NCBI RefSeq assembly: GCF_014117215.1
Contig: NZ_JACGXS010000006.1
Coordinates: 1 to 64,000, forward strand
Source: Stenotrophomonas tumulicola
Lineage (GTDB): Bacteria; Pseudomonadota; Gammaproteobacteria; Xanthomonadales; Xanthomonadaceae
Reading direction: 5' to 3'
DNA length: 64,000 nucleotides
How positions within the stretch are numbered: position 1 is the stretch's first letter; each line of letters opens with the position of its first letter. Shown piece after piece: positions 40,593 through 49,643 of the stretch. The notes under the pieces were generated by a model. The model made no database searches and had not been told where the DNA came from. It saw nothing but the letters and a program-made list of their open reading frames with translations. Position numbers and translations under genes: made by a program.

Positions 40593-41540
40593 TTAGTCCT
40601 CCAAGAACGCCAGCAAATCCTGGTTGAGGCGGTCCTTGTGCGTGTCTGCCAGGCCGTGCGGTGCACCTGGATACACAAGCAACTTCGCGCCCTTGATCAA
40701 CTTGGCAGAGGCCTTGCCGGCAGCGTCGATCGGTACGATCTGGTCGTCGTCGCCATGGATCACCAGGGTGGGCACGTCGAACTTCTTCATGTCCTCGCGG
40801 AAGTCGGTAGCCGAGAATGCCTCGATGGAGTCGTAGGCGTTCTTGTGACCAGCCTGCAGGCCCTGCACCACGAACGATTGGATCAGTCCTTCATTCGGCT
40901 TGTTTCCCGGGCGGTTGAAGTTGAAGAACGGACCCGACGCGATATCCAGGTAAAGCTGCGCGCGGTTCTCCAGCGAACCGTTGCGGATACCATCGAATAC
41001 CTCGATCGGCAAGCCAGCCGGGTTGTCAGTGGTCTTCAGCATCAGCGGTGGTACCGCGCTGACCAGCACCGCCTTCTTGACGCGCGAGGTGCCATGTCGG
41101 CCGATGTAGCGAGCCACTTCGCCACCGCCGGTAGAGAAACCGACCAGGGTGACGCCCTTCAAGTCCAGGGTTTCAATCACCGTTGCCAGGTCGTCGGCGT
41201 AATGGTCCATGTCGTTGCCGTGCCACGGCTGGCTCGATCGGCCGTGTCCGCGGCGGTCGTGCGCGACGACGCGATAGCCATGGTCGGCAAGGAAAAGCAT
41301 CTGCGCTTCCCAGCTATCCGAGCTCAGCGGCCAACCGTGGCTAAAGGTCACAACTGGGCCGTTCTTCGGACCCCAATCCTTGTAGTACAGCTGTACGCCA
41401 TCGAGCGTAGTGATGGTGCTGGTCGTTTGCATCATGGGGAGTTTCGAAGCGGTTTGGGCAGTCTGGGCGTGGACATCCGGCTGCAGGGACATGCACATGG
41501 CCAATAGGCCAAGTGAGACTGTGCGGGTAATCGCGTTCAT
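40593..41540 (-). CDS. Exported alpha/beta hydrolase, chloroperoxidase-like
   Basis: This 315-residue paralogue of the hydrolases at 29644 and 44716 carries a signal peptide ([20 protein letters not shown], cleavage after VHA), which the others lack. Catalytic elements are [18 protein letters not shown], the nucleophile in [13 protein letters not shown], the acid in [10 protein letters not shown] and the histidine in [11 protein letters not shown]. It therefore acts in the periplasm or outside. Its ATG overlaps the stop of the YcaC-type gene (ATGA), so the two hydrolases are translationally coupled. Confidence 0.92.
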   Translation of the reverse strand: MNAITRTVSLGLLAMCMSLQPDVHAQTAQTASKLPMMQTTSTITTLDGVQLYYKDWGPKNGPVVTFSHGWPLSSDSWEAQMLFLADHGYRVVAHDRRGHGRSSQPWHGNDMDHYADDLATVIETLDLKGVTLVGFSTGGGEVARYIGRHGTSRVKKAVLVSAVPPLMLKTTDNPAGLPIEVFDGIRNGSLENRAQLYLDIASGPFFNFNRPGNKPNEGLIQSFVVQGLQAGHKNAYDSIEAFSATDFREDMKKFDVPTLVIHGDDDQIVPIDAAGKASAKLIKGAKLLVYPGAPHGLADTHKDRLNQDLLAFLED

Positions 41541-42181
41541 GGCGTTGTTTTTTCTTGCGCGGCCTTTTCCGGATTGAATCCATCGAAATTGTCGAAGACA
41601 CCCATGAAGCCTGGAACCGTTGCCTCGCGTGCCCAGTCGCGCTGCAGTTCGCAGTACATCTGCACGCGGCTGATGAGCTTGGCGCCGGCTTGCTCCAAGC
41701 GCCGCAATGCCGCTTCGTGGGCGGCGAGAGAGGTGCCGCCCACCGCATCGACAGGGACATAGACCTCATAACCTTCCTGGATCGCGTCGAGCGCGGGGAA
41801 GGTAAGGCAAGCCTCGGTCCACAAGGCGGTCATGATCAGCTTGCGGCGTCCGATCGCCTTCACGGCCTGTTTGAACCCGATGTCCTCCCAGCTGTTGATC
41901 GAGGTGCGGTCGTACGTTGGCAAATGCCCAAGCACGTCCTGCAATTCCTGGATTGGCGGTTTGTTGCGTCCGGTAGCGACGTTGACCGTTGAATGGATGA
42001 TCGGGAGGTCGTAGTTCAGCGCGGCCTTGGCCGTGCTCACGATGTTGAAGACAAGCTCATCGCGCGGTATCGACCGGATCGACGAAACCTGGATCGGCTG
42101 GTAGTCGATGATGATGAAAGCCGAATTCGCGGGAGTGAGCAGCTGATCCGTCTGTGAATTGCGTATTTCTTCACTTGCCAT
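41537..42181 (-). CDS. Isochorismatase-family cysteine hydrolase (YcaC-like paralogue)
   Basis: This 214-residue protein has triad Asp26 in [10 protein letters not shown], the lysine region [15 protein letters not shown] and nucleophile Cys125 in [14 protein letters not shown]. It is related to the gene at 25832 but with a different C-terminus ([13 protein letters not shown]), so the remnant at 42291 did not come from this copy. It is the first gene of a two-hydrolase operon and lies leftward of operator copy E, about 270 bp away. The substrate is unknown. Confidence 0.9.
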   Translation of the reverse strand: MASEEIRNSQTDQLLTPANSAFIIIDYQPIQVSSIRSIPRDELVFNIVSTAKAALNYDLPIIHSTVNVATGRNKPPIQELQDVLGHLPTYDRTSINSWEDIGFKQAVKAIGRRKLIMTALWTEACLTFPALDAIQEGYEVYVPVDAVGGTSLAAHEAALRRLEQAGAKLISRVQMYCELQRDWAREATVPGFMGVFDNFDGFNPEKAAQEKTTP

Positions 42182-42290
42182 TTGGCTTATCTCTTCCTTC
42201 TTGGATTACTTGTGGTTGGTGATGGATTCAGTACTCATTGAACTGAATGGGAGAAAAGGGCATGGCCCGAGCTCCCCTGCCCGGTTCAAA

Positions 42291-42353
42291 TCAACCTGCA
42301 ACATTCGGCACCGGCGTATTGAGCAACTGCTGCTCCGTCAGATATGCGACACA
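42291..42353 (-). pseudogene. C-terminal remnant of a YcaC-type hydrolase
   Basis: Minus-strand translation gives VAYLTEQQLLNTPVPNVAG followed by a stop, matching VAYLWEQQLLNTPVAGNAG at the end of the intact gene at 25832. The rest of the gene is not recognisable upstream. It is the second eroded copy of this gene, again next to a CrgA-like LysR gene and a shared operator. Confidence 0.8.
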
Positions 42354-42444
42354 TGGGGAAACTCTGTTGTGTTCTTGGGAGCGGTAGCCACTTGTGCAAG
42401 CGCGGCCAGCTGGTCCAGGCCAGACAAACGTTGCCACCCTAATC

Positions 42445-42535
42445 CATGACCCGGTAGTGTCATTCCCTGTATAACTGCGTCGCGTTATCTGGAACGGGCA
42501 CTTGGACATCTTCATGTCAGAATGTGCCGCACACT
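42445..42535. promoter_or_regulatory. Shared tandem operator element, copy E
   Basis: GGTAGT at 42453, CTGCG block at 42475 and ATGTG block at 42522: the 22- and 47-bp spacings are kept although the blocks have diverged. It is 97 bp before the TTG start of the LysR gene, as in copy D. Confidence 0.7.
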
Positions 42536-42549
42536 CAGGAACGCCAGTG

Positions 42550-43446
42550 TTGGACATCGAAGATCTCCGGACATTCGTGGAAGTTGCCGACGCAGGCGGG
42601 ATTTCGCCTGCAGCGCTTCGACTCGGCGTAGCCAAGTCGATCGTCAGTCGGCGCCTCCTGCGACTTGAACAGGAATTGGGTATCCAGCTTCTTGCCCGGA
42701 CCACACGCGGCGCAGCCCTAACGGAAGCAGGAAGCATATTTCGGGACTACGCAGCCAGGGTCTGTGCTGAAATCGACGTCGCTAGGGAAACGATCCTGCC
42801 TGCCGACGAGCTTCGTGGCCGCTTGCGAATAACAGCAAACCTTTCTTTTGGCCCAACCCACTTCGCACCCGTAATTGCGGAAATGGCTCGACGCCACACG
42901 CAACTCCACATCCATACCTGCTACAGCGATCACCTCACTGATCTCATCGCAGAAGGCTACGATTGCGCGATACGGCTAGGCTATCTCCCGGACTCAACCC
43001 TGCTTGCAAGGCGCGTCGGAACGATCTACGGAACGCTCGTTTCAAGCCCAAGCTATGCCGAAATGCATGGGTCGCCCGAGACAGTTGAAGAACTCCTGAC
43101 GCATCAGATCCTCATGCAAGGAACCGAAACGTGGCAACTCATGGATGGTGAGAAGATCATCATGGTTCGCCCACAAGGACGCTTCAAGGCCGATAACAGC
43201 ATCGCCCTGATTTCGGCCGCTACGGCAGGACTTGGAGTTGCACGTCTGCCAGAGGGCCTGATTCATGAACACCTGGCCTCAGGGGCGCTAGTTCCAGTCA
43301 TGAGACGTTATCCGGTCGCTCCCGCAGGTGCGTATGTTGTGCGCCCGCCAAGCCAGCGCCCTTCACGGAAGGTACGAATCCTTACCGAGCTGCTGATCGA
43401 GCATTGCGAGCAGTCTCCATACTTTGCAAGAGCTATATATAACTAG
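42550..43446 (+). CDS. LysR-family regulator, CrgA-like (paralogue 3 of 3)
   Basis: This 298-residue protein (LDIEDLRTFVEVADAGGISP, LGVAKSIVSRRLLRLEQELG) is the third close paralogue. Its effector domain has SYSEMH-type variations but keeps HTCYSDHLTDLIAEGYDCAI. Its codon usage is visibly less G+C-rich than its paralogues, suggesting a separate history. TTG is taken as start from CAGGAACGCC upstream and from alignment with the other two. It is divergent from the two-hydrolase operon and followed by transposase debris. Confidence 0.87.
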   Translation: MDIEDLRTFVEVADAGGISPAALRLGVAKSIVSRRLLRLEQELGIQLLARTTRGAALTEAGSIFRDYAARVCAEIDVARETILPADELRGRLRITANLSFGPTHFAPVIAEMARRHTQLHIHTCYSDHLTDLIAEGYDCAIRLGYLPDSTLLARRVGTIYGTLVSSPSYAEMHGSPETVEELLTHQILMQGTETWQLMDGEKIIMVRPQGRFKADNSIALISAATAGLGVARLPEGLIHEHLASGALVPVMRRYPVAPAGAYVVRPPSQRPSRKVRILTELLIEHCEQSPYFARAIYN

Positions 43447-43643
43447 CACCTGTCCCCGAATCGAGAATTGGCATAAGACGCCTTTAAAATTGGCACATTC
43501 TCAAGATTCCAGACACTCACTGGGAACGGATACAGCATTACTTTCCGGAGGAGAACATCCCGGATAGGCGTCCTGTCCGCCGTGGATCGCGTGGGAATGC
43601 CGTTGTCGGTGAGCATGTAATGACCCACCGGTTTCTGCTCAGG
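43447..43643. other. AT-richer junction before transposase remnant
   Basis: No intact gene. A short minus-strand frame contains MLTDNGIPTRSTADRTP, vaguely like the DNG motif of integrase-core transposases, which would make it a second scrap of insertion sequence. The match is too short to claim. Confidence 0.3.
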
Positions 43644-44225
43644 TCATGCGGTTAATGTAGCGCCGTAGGCCGCATCGGGCGCCATCATCTTCAATGCCTG
43701 GTGTGGTCGCTGGCCGTTGTAGAACGCAATCCAGTCCGCGATGACCTCAGGGCGTGCGTCTGGCTTTCGAAGCGATGGCGATGCACGCACTGCTCCTTCA
43801 GTGTGCTGATCACGCGCTCCGCCATGCCATTCTGCTGCGGGCAATGCGGGGTGATGAACTCCTGCAACCCATAGCTGCGCACCAGACGCGTGTAGTCACG
43901 GCTGGTGAAGACCAAACCGCTGTCCGAGCGCAGAAGAAACCGCTTCTGCACCCGTCCCAGCGTCCCCAAACGCGTGATAAGGGCTTGCTCCAGTGCTGCT
44001 GATGCCGTACTTGCCCTGCCAGTGCGCGACAGGTGCCAGCCCAGCAACTGACGCGTGCTGCAGTCGATCACCAGCACCAGGCTCAACCAGCCATCCTTGC
44101 GCCGGCCCATACACGGCACAAATCCGTCGCCCAGCGTTGATCAGGCCGCTCTGCCCGAGATGCTTTGGCCTCAATCCGCGGGCGTTGCCCAAGTGGTCGC
44201 AAGCCGGCGATAGCGACCGATAGAT
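43644..44225 (-). pseudogene. Degenerate IS3-family transposase (integrase core)
   Basis: Three minus-strand frames together give ASRAERPDQRWATDLCRVW, GWLSLVLVIDCSTRQLLGWH, SDSGLVFTSRDYTRLVRSYG, ITPHCPQQNGMAERVISTLK and WIAFYNGQRPHQALKMMAPD. This is the DDE integrase core of an IS3-family OrfB. At least two frameshifts separate these pieces, the N-terminal part is missing and terminal inverted repeats were not recognised. It is an inactive remnant. It lies just outside the guaA-type direct repeat at 44306. Confidence 0.8.
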
Positions 44226-44305
44226 GCCGTGACGTATTCACATAACAAGTCAACACGTTACGGCAGTTTTTCGAGAGCTGGCGATAGTCCTCGAAGGACG
44301 TCAAA

Positions 44306-44317
44306 TCACTCCCACTC
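44306..44317. repeat. Distal copy of the guaA 3'-end sequence (putative att site)
   Basis: TCACTCCCACTC is identical to the last codons of guaA (50783-50794; GAG TGG GAG TGA on the minus strand). The segment between would be about 6.5 kb. A displaced guaA end is the expected scar of an element integrated at the guaA 3' end. Confidence 0.6.
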
Positions 44318-44715
44318 TGTCATCAACGGGCCTCATAAGTCCCTATGATTTAAGGGATTTCCTGTGATCGACAAATTCCATACCGTCGCCATCTACCGTC
44401 AAAATCGCGCGTTTAAGGTTGGCGCGGGTTATGGAGGGATTCGCGCGGCGTCGACATTTCCGAGCTTATTGTCGATCAGGATGCATTTTAGCGCGCTCCA
44501 ATACGACGGGGAATGACCTAGTTCGAAGAGGCTACAGCTCGCCCAAGGAGTCCCCGACCACGGCTACGCATTGATCGAAGCTGGCGTGTATTCCAGCGTG
44601 GCGATAGCTTCGAATGCGGCACGCAAGTTGACATGCGGCGCTCGGATCTGCCATGACGGCCAAGAAGCGGATTCGCCGGACCGTCGGCTTAAGCCGAAGT
44701 CCGGCGATCAATCCT
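44318..44715. other. Gene-free stretch at the island edge
   Basis: These 398 bases are less G+C-rich than the surroundings and contain no recognisable gene or RNA. A small palindrome-like CCCTATGATTTAAGGG occurs near 44341. An integrase gene would be expected near an island end but none is present. Confidence 0.4.
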
Positions 44716-45543
44716 TCACGCTCTGGCAAAAGCAAGCAGATCCGCATTTAGCTGATCCTGATGTGTTGCCGCCAGGCCATGCGGTGCGCCGGCATAGACC
44801 TTCAGCGTGGCATTGGACACGATCGTGGCTGTCAGCTTGCCGGCGTGGCCGATCGGTACGATTTGATCGTCATCGCCGTGGATCACCAACGTCGGTACGT
44901 TGATCTTCTTGAGATCCTCGGTGTAATCGACCTCGGAGAACTCATGCACGCTGGCGTACTGGGCAAGAATGCCGCCGTTCATGCCCTGCTGCCAGAAGCC
45001 CTGGCGCAAGCCCTGGTTGATCTCTACGCCTTCGCGATTGAACCCGAAGAATGGGATGGCCAAGTCCAGGTAGAAATTGGAGCGGTTGTCGAACACCTGC
45101 TTGCGAATGCCATCGAACACGGAAATGTCCAGGCCGCCGGGCCACTGTTCTGTAGAGACCATGATCGGGGGCACCGCCCCCAGAAGTACCACCTTGGCCA
45201 CGCGGTTGGTGCCGTGTCGGCCGATGTAGCGGGCCACTTCGCCACCGCCGGTCGAGTGCCCGACCAGGATGGCCTCCTTCAGATCAAGCGATTCGATGAC
45301 GGTGGACAGATCATCGGCCCACGTGTCCATGTCGTTGCCGACTGCGGGTTGATCCGAGCGTCCGTGGCCGCGCCGGTCGTGAGCGATCACGCGGTAACCC
45401 TGCTGTACCAGGAACAGCATCTGCCCGTCCCAGGCATCGGCACTCAGCGGCCAGCCATGCGAGAACACGAACGGCTGGGCATCCTTGCGGCCCCAGTCCT
45501 TGTAGAAGATGCGGGTACCGTCTTGGGTGGTGATAAAGCTCAT
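44716..45543 (-). CDS. Alpha/beta hydrolase, chloroperoxidase-like
   Basis: This 275-residue cytoplasmic paralogue of the protein at 29644 shares [14 protein letters not shown] near its start, Ser97 in [13 protein letters not shown], the acid in [10 protein letters not shown] and the histidine in [11 protein letters not shown]. The ATG at MSFITTQDG follows AGGAG; the frame further upstream overlaps the monooxygenase gene and is not used. It lies downstream of the FAD monooxygenase gene by about 70 bp on the same strand, so the two may act in sequence (oxygenation, then ester or lactone hydrolysis), which is an inference. Confidence 0.9.
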   Translation of the reverse strand: MSFITTQDGTRIFYKDWGRKDAQPFVFSHGWPLSADAWDGQMLFLVQQGYRVIAHDRRGHGRSDQPAVGNDMDTWADDLSTVIESLDLKEAILVGHSTGGGEVARYIGRHGTNRVAKVVLLGAVPPIMVSTEQWPGGLDISVFDGIRKQVFDNRSNFYLDLAIPFFGFNREGVEINQGLRQGFWQQGMNGGILAQYASVHEFSEVDYTEDLKKINVPTLVIHGDDDQIVPIGHAGKLTATIVSNATLKVYAGAPHGLAATHQDQLNADLLAFARA

Positions 45544-45613
45544 GGTGATTCTCCTCGGTTGAAAAACAGTGGGGGATGGAACATCAATGTGTGGTGTCGC
45601 ACAGGCCGGCCAT

Positions 45614-46795
45614 CTAGCCGATCCGTACGGCCGGTGGGTGCTTGAAGAGCAGGTAGTCCCCGCTCTGACGCCCTTGGGTTTCCAGGTACTTTCCATAGCG
45701 GATCTGCGCCGGTTCCCAGCGCCGCAGCGCGCCTTCCACATCGTTTGGCGTTGCCTGCAAAGCATCGGCAAGCGCCAGCGCGTTGGCGGCGGCCTTAGAG
45801 GTGCTCGCGGCGGTGTGAGGCCTTGGAATCGCGGCGGCGTCGCCCAGAATGAGCACTCGCCCGGCCACCATGTGGTCCGAGGCCAGATCTCGAATGGCTT
45901 GGGCGAAGGGCTCTTTGGTTGCTTCGACGATGCTACGGAACGGCAGCGGCAACAGTGTTTCGGCGTCGCGCAGGATCTGCGTTTTCCATCGGTCGGCCAG
46001 TTGGGCTTCGGGGACCGAATAGCCGCGCTGGCGTCCCTGCCGGTCGGTCATGATCTCGCCGAGCAACGCACTGTCGGCAACGCGGTACCACACCCAGTTG
46101 TACAGGCGGTGGCCTTCGCGCACGTCATTGTTTTCGCCGGGGACGAGGTAGCCCAGGATGTGCGAGCCAGCATTGTTGGCAAAGCCGAAATCGCCATGCA
46201 AGCCTTGGCGCGCCGGCAGCGGCATTTCGTCTTCCGGCACCAATCCGCGCCAAGCCAGGTAGCCAGCGTAAGCGGGCTGCATCTCGGGCCAGAACTGCTG
46301 GCGCACGGACGAGTTGCCGCCGTCGGCCCCAATCAGCAGATCACCGACTTCTACCGAGCCATCCGTGAAGTGGGCCGTGACGGTTCCAGCATCTCTATCC
46401 TGCTCGACTCGCTCAAGCGTCTTGCTCTGGTGATAGTGCGCATCGCCAAACGCCGCGCGCAGCGTGGTGTAGATCAAAGACCAGGAGGTCTGCATCTGTG
46501 GCGCATAGTGCTTGGACTGTATCGAGCCGTCCGGCCGAAATACAGTGCGATGGGTCGACTGGACACCCAGGTTCAACGAACCAAGATCGATGCCGCTGCG
46601 CCGAAATACTTCGACCACATCGGGCTGCAGGACGATGCCGCCGCCGCGGCTGTCCAAGTCGTTGGTCGAGCGCTCGAAGACGTCGACGTCCCAGCCGATC
46701 CGACGCAGCAGGTTGGCGGCAAAAAGACCGCCGAGCGAGCCGCCAATAACCAGCGCTCGGGGACTACTGGAAGGTGTGGATGTTGGGATGTTCAT
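45614..46795 (-). CDS. FAD-dependent monooxygenase
   Basis: This 393-residue single-component aromatic-hydroxylase-type flavoprotein has [20 protein letters not shown] (FAD GxGxxG), [15 protein letters not shown] (the DG motif) and [18 protein letters not shown] (second FAD motif). It resembles the 6-hydroxynicotinate or 2,6-dihydroxypyridine hydroxylase group. I start at MNIPTSTP, which has GGAG upstream. The substrate is unknown. It lies in the guaA-proximal island and is leftward of the LysR gene at 46905. Confidence 0.88.
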   Translation of the reverse strand: MNIPTSTPSSSPRALVIGGSLGGLFAANLLRRIGWDVDVFERSTNDLDSRGGGIVLQPDVVEVFRRSGIDLGSLNLGVQSTHRTVFRPDGSIQSKHYAPQMQTSWSLIYTTLRAAFGDAHYHQSKTLERVEQDRDAGTVTAHFTDGSVEVGDLLIGADGGNSSVRQQFWPEMQPAYAGYLAWRGLVPEDEMPLPARQGLHGDFGFANNAGSHILGYLVPGENNDVREGHRLYNWVWYRVADSALLGEIMTDRQGRQRGYSVPEAQLADRWKTQILRDAETLLPLPFRSIVEATKEPFAQAIRDLASDHMVAGRVLILGDAAAIPRPHTAASTSKAAANALALADALQATPNDVEGALRRWEPAQIRYGKYLETQGRQSGDYLLFKHPPAVRIG

Positions 46796-46904
46796 GGGCA
46801 ACTCCGTTTCGGTGTTGCCACTTTGCTCCAAACCACTAACGATGATAATCAGGAGGTTTTCATCTTCTCCTTTGCGCTATGCGCAAAGATCGATCCTGCC
46901 AGCC

Positions 46905-47858
46905 TTAGGCCGAACCGACAGCCGACAAGGAAGCCGTCTGCGTGTAGCGGTCCCAATACGGCGGGCTGCCGAAATGCTTCTCCATGAAATCCAGGAAGCA
47001 GGCCAACTTCTTTGATCCACGCCGGTTGGGGAGATAGGCCGCCCAGATGGCGCCTTCGGTGGCGCCGGGCGTAGCCGTCCAATCTTCCAGCACTCGGATC
47101 AACCGACCCGCCGCCAAATCCTCACCGACCAGCCAGGTTGGCATCAACAGCAGACCGCCCCCCCCGATCGCGACCTCGCGCAGCAATTCCGAGCCATTGG
47201 CCTTTAGATTGCCCGACACCGTCACTTTTTCGCTTTTGCCGTCGCGCGCGAGAATCCACGTAGGACTGCCATTGAGGTAGTCGAATTGAAGGCAGTTGTG
47301 CTGTGCCAGGTCGGAGGGCTTAGCCGGGGCACCATGCTGGCCAAGGTAGTCGGGACTCGCGCATATCACCCGGCAATGCGGCGCCAGCTTGCGGGCAATC
47401 AGCTCCGTGGATGCCATGGGTCCGAGGCGGATAGCCACATCGATGCGCTCCATCGCCAAGTCGGCCACCGTGTCAGACAAGCGGATGTCGAGCTGGATGC
47501 CCGGGTACTCCCGCAGGAATCCAGGCAGTGTGGGCCCCACGTGCAAGCGTCCGAATGCGACCGGCATAGCGACGCGCAACAAGCCGGCAGGGGGACCGGA
47601 TACCTCGCTCACCGTCCGATCGGCACCCTCCAGTTCCTCCAGGATGCGCCGGGCGTCCTCGTAATACTGGCGACCCTCTTCCGTCAACGTCACGCTGCGG
47701 GTCGAGCGGTTCATCAGTCGCGCTCCCAGGTGTGCCTCCAGCGCGTTCAGTTGCCGCGTCAGCGACGAAGGCGCGACGCCCAGTCGGCGCGCCGCCGGAG
47801 CGAAGCCGCCTTGTTCGACCACCGCCACAAACGCGCTCAATGCTGCAAAACGATCCAT
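46905..47858 (-). CDS. LysR-family transcriptional regulator
   Basis: This 317-residue LysR protein has its helix-turn-helix at residues 1-60 (FAALSAFVAVVEQGGFAPAA, RRLGVAPSSLTRQLNALEAH) and a CrgA-like effector domain. It is distinct from the three close paralogues to the left. It is divergent from the DsbA-like and flavin oxidoreductase genes; the 102-bp gap contains AT-rich dyad-like sequence around ACTGAATTATCAACTCAAGT. Likely regulator of both neighbours. Confidence 0.9.
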   Translation of the reverse strand: MDRFAALSAFVAVVEQGGFAPAARRLGVAPSSLTRQLNALEAHLGARLMNRSTRSVTLTEEGRQYYEDARRILEELEGADRTVSEVSGPPAGLLRVAMPVAFGRLHVGPTLPGFLREYPGIQLDIRLSDTVADLAMERIDVAIRLGPMASTELIARKLAPHCRVICASPDYLGQHGAPAKPSDLAQHNCLQFDYLNGSPTWILARDGKSEKVTVSGNLKANGSELLREVAIGGGGLLLMPTWLVGEDLAAGRLIRVLEDWTATPGATEGAIWAAYLPNRRGSKKLACFLDFMEKHFGSPPYWDRYTQTASLSAVGSA

Positions 47859-47960
47859 GGCGACCTTTGCACTCCACGCAATGAAGAAGTCTAATTTTAC
47901 TGAATTATCAACTCAAGTGAATGCGAGCAAGATGACTCCACTGCAAACAGGAGAACCATC

Positions 47961-48629
47961 ATGACCATTCACATCACCGTCACATCCGACTTCATTTGCC
48001 CCTGGTGCTTCATCGGCGAACGCCGTTTAGCCAAGGCGATCCAGGCCCTGCCAGCTGACACCGCCGTCGAGTTGAAATGGCGCCCATTTGAGTTGAATCC
48101 CGATATGCGTTCTGAGGGTTTAAACCGCAAGACTTATCGGTCGCTGAAGTTCGGTAGTTGGGAACGCAGCCAGCTAATGGACGCACAAACCGCAGTCGCC
48201 GCCCGCGGCGACGACATAGCCTTCAACTACGACGCGATGGAGAAGACACCCAACACCTTCCTTGCGCATCGGTTGATGCGGCTCGCCGAACACCATGGGC
48301 TGGCAACGGAAGTCGCCCGGGCCGTATTTTCCGCCTACTTCGAGCACGGTCGTGACATCGGCAACGTCGCCACGTTGGTCGACATAGCGACGGAGAACGG
48401 TCTGGACCGTCAACAGACAGAGGCCTTTCTGGCTGGAGAAGAAGGAGTGGAAGAGGTCCGCGCCGCCGAGCGGGATGGCCAGGGCCGGGGCGTTCGCAGC
48501 GTTCCGCTGTTCGACATCGGCGGGGAGATCATCAGTGGTGCGCAATCCGTACAGACCTTCACCACTGCCCTACAGCGCGCCATGGAACAGGACGACGCCT
48601 GCACTGGCGGCGCCTGCTCGATCGGCTGA
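47961..48629 (+). CDS. DsbA-family oxidoreductase (FrnE-like)
   Basis: This 222-residue cytoplasmic thioredoxin-fold protein has the active site CPWC at residues 13-16 (SDFICPWCFIGERRL) and a helical insertion. The cis-proline region SVPLFDIGGEIISGAQSVQT and a C-terminal cysteine pair (CTGGACSIG) fit the FrnE/2-hydroxychromene isomerase-like group. AGGAGA precedes the ATG. It is followed after 11 bp by an LLM-class oxidoreductase gene, forming an operon divergent from the LysR gene. Confidence 0.92.
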   Translation: MTIHITVTSDFICPWCFIGERRLAKAIQALPADTAVELKWRPFELNPDMRSEGLNRKTYRSLKFGSWERSQLMDAQTAVAARGDDIAFNYDAMEKTPNTFLAHRLMRLAEHHGLATEVARAVFSAYFEHGRDIGNVATLVDIATENGLDRQQTEAFLAGEEGVEEVRAAERDGQGRGVRSVPLFDIGGEIISGAQSVQTFTTALQRAMEQDDACTGGACSIG

Positions 48630-48640
48630 GGGGCACGACG

Positions 48641-49630
48641 ATGCGCCCTTCAACACTCACGCAGCATCCGGGTTTTGCCCGGATGTTTCAGCCCGACCGG
48701 CTGACGCTTGGATTGATGCAACCCATGGCGCCGTTGATCAACGGTGTCCCGGACATGGCGGGTCAACTCGCGCTGGCCGCCCGGGCTGACGCGCTGGGCT
48801 TCGCGGCGCTATGGGTGCGGGACGTCCCATTGTTTGACCCGGAGTTCAACGATGCCGGGCAAATCTACGATCCGTGGGTTTGGCTCGGCCAACTGGCAGC
48901 CGTGACTCGACGCATTGCCCTGAGCAGCGCCGGCATCGTGCTCCCGCTTCGGCACCCGCTGCATACCGCGAAGGCAGCCGCCTCGGTTGATGCGGTCAGC
49001 GGCGGACGATTTCTGCTGGGGGCGGCATCAGGTGACCGTGCAAGCGAATACCCCGCCTTCGACCGGTCACATGCATCGCGCGGCGAGGCCTATCGCGAAT
49101 ATATCGAGGTCATTCGCCGCAGCACCTCCGAGGATTACCCAGAGCTATCAGGCACGTTCGGAAGCCTGCGTAACCTGGATCTGTTGCCCAAGGCAACCGA
49201 CGGGCACCTGCCGCTACTGGCAGTCGGCAGCGCGCAGCAGAGCCTGCAATGGATCGCCCGCCATCTTGATGGGTGGGTCACCTACTTCCGCCCGCTGGAA
49301 CAGCAGCGGCCTCGGATCGATACTTGGAATCGCACCGTCCAGTCGATCGCCGAGGGTACCTTCCTGCCTTTTACCGAGTCGATGTTCATTGACCTCGCCG
49401 AAGATCCGGACACAGCACCTTCACCGATCTTCCTGGGCTACCGGCTCGGTCGCCATCGTCTGGTTGAGGAGCTCACCGCGTTCGCGAAGGCAGGCGTTCA
49501 TCACGTCGCCTTCAACCTGCGGCACAGTACGCGGCCCGCCGATGAGGTCATGCAGGAACTCGCCGAGTTCGTACTGCCCTCTTTTCCGTCCTTGCAGGCA
49601 CCAACGACGCCCCCGTCACAGGCACCATGA
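48641..49630 (+). CDS. LLM-class flavin-dependent oxidoreductase
   Basis: This 329-residue luciferase-like protein has AARADALGFAALWVRDVPLF, VWLGQLAAVTRRIALSSAGI and SVDAVSGGRFLLGAASGDRA, the motifs of the LLM flavin oxidoreductases. It is only distantly like the LLM protein at 22159. It forms an operon with the DsbA-like gene upstream and ends just before the conjugation-gene remnants on the other strand. Substrate unknown. Confidence 0.9.
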   Translation: MRPSTLTQHPGFARMFQPDRLTLGLMQPMAPLINGVPDMAGQLALAARADALGFAALWVRDVPLFDPEFNDAGQIYDPWVWLGQLAAVTRRIALSSAGIVLPLRHPLHTAKAAASVDAVSGGRFLLGAASGDRASEYPAFDRSHASRGEAYREYIEVIRRSTSEDYPELSGTFGSLRNLDLLPKATDGHLPLLAVGSAQQSLQWIARHLDGWVTYFRPLEQQRPRIDTWNRTVQSIAEGTFLPFTESMFIDLAEDPDTAPSPIFLGYRLGRHRLVEELTAFAKAGVHHVAFNLRHSTRPADEVMQELAEFVLPSFPSLQAPTTPPSQAP

Positions 49631-49643
49631 TTGTCAGATGATT

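Noticed and set aside
43443..43628. 61-codon minus-strand frame after the third LysR paralogue
   Set aside because: Only a weak DNG-like motif; not enough to call a transposase fragment.
44318..44715. tRNA or integrase gene at the island edge
   Set aside because: No cloverleaf or integrase motif was found; the region holds no supported gene.
46840..46860. Fur-like sequence near AACGATGATAATCAGG
   Set aside because: Only a partial match to a Fur box, upstream of a monooxygenase gene with no iron link.
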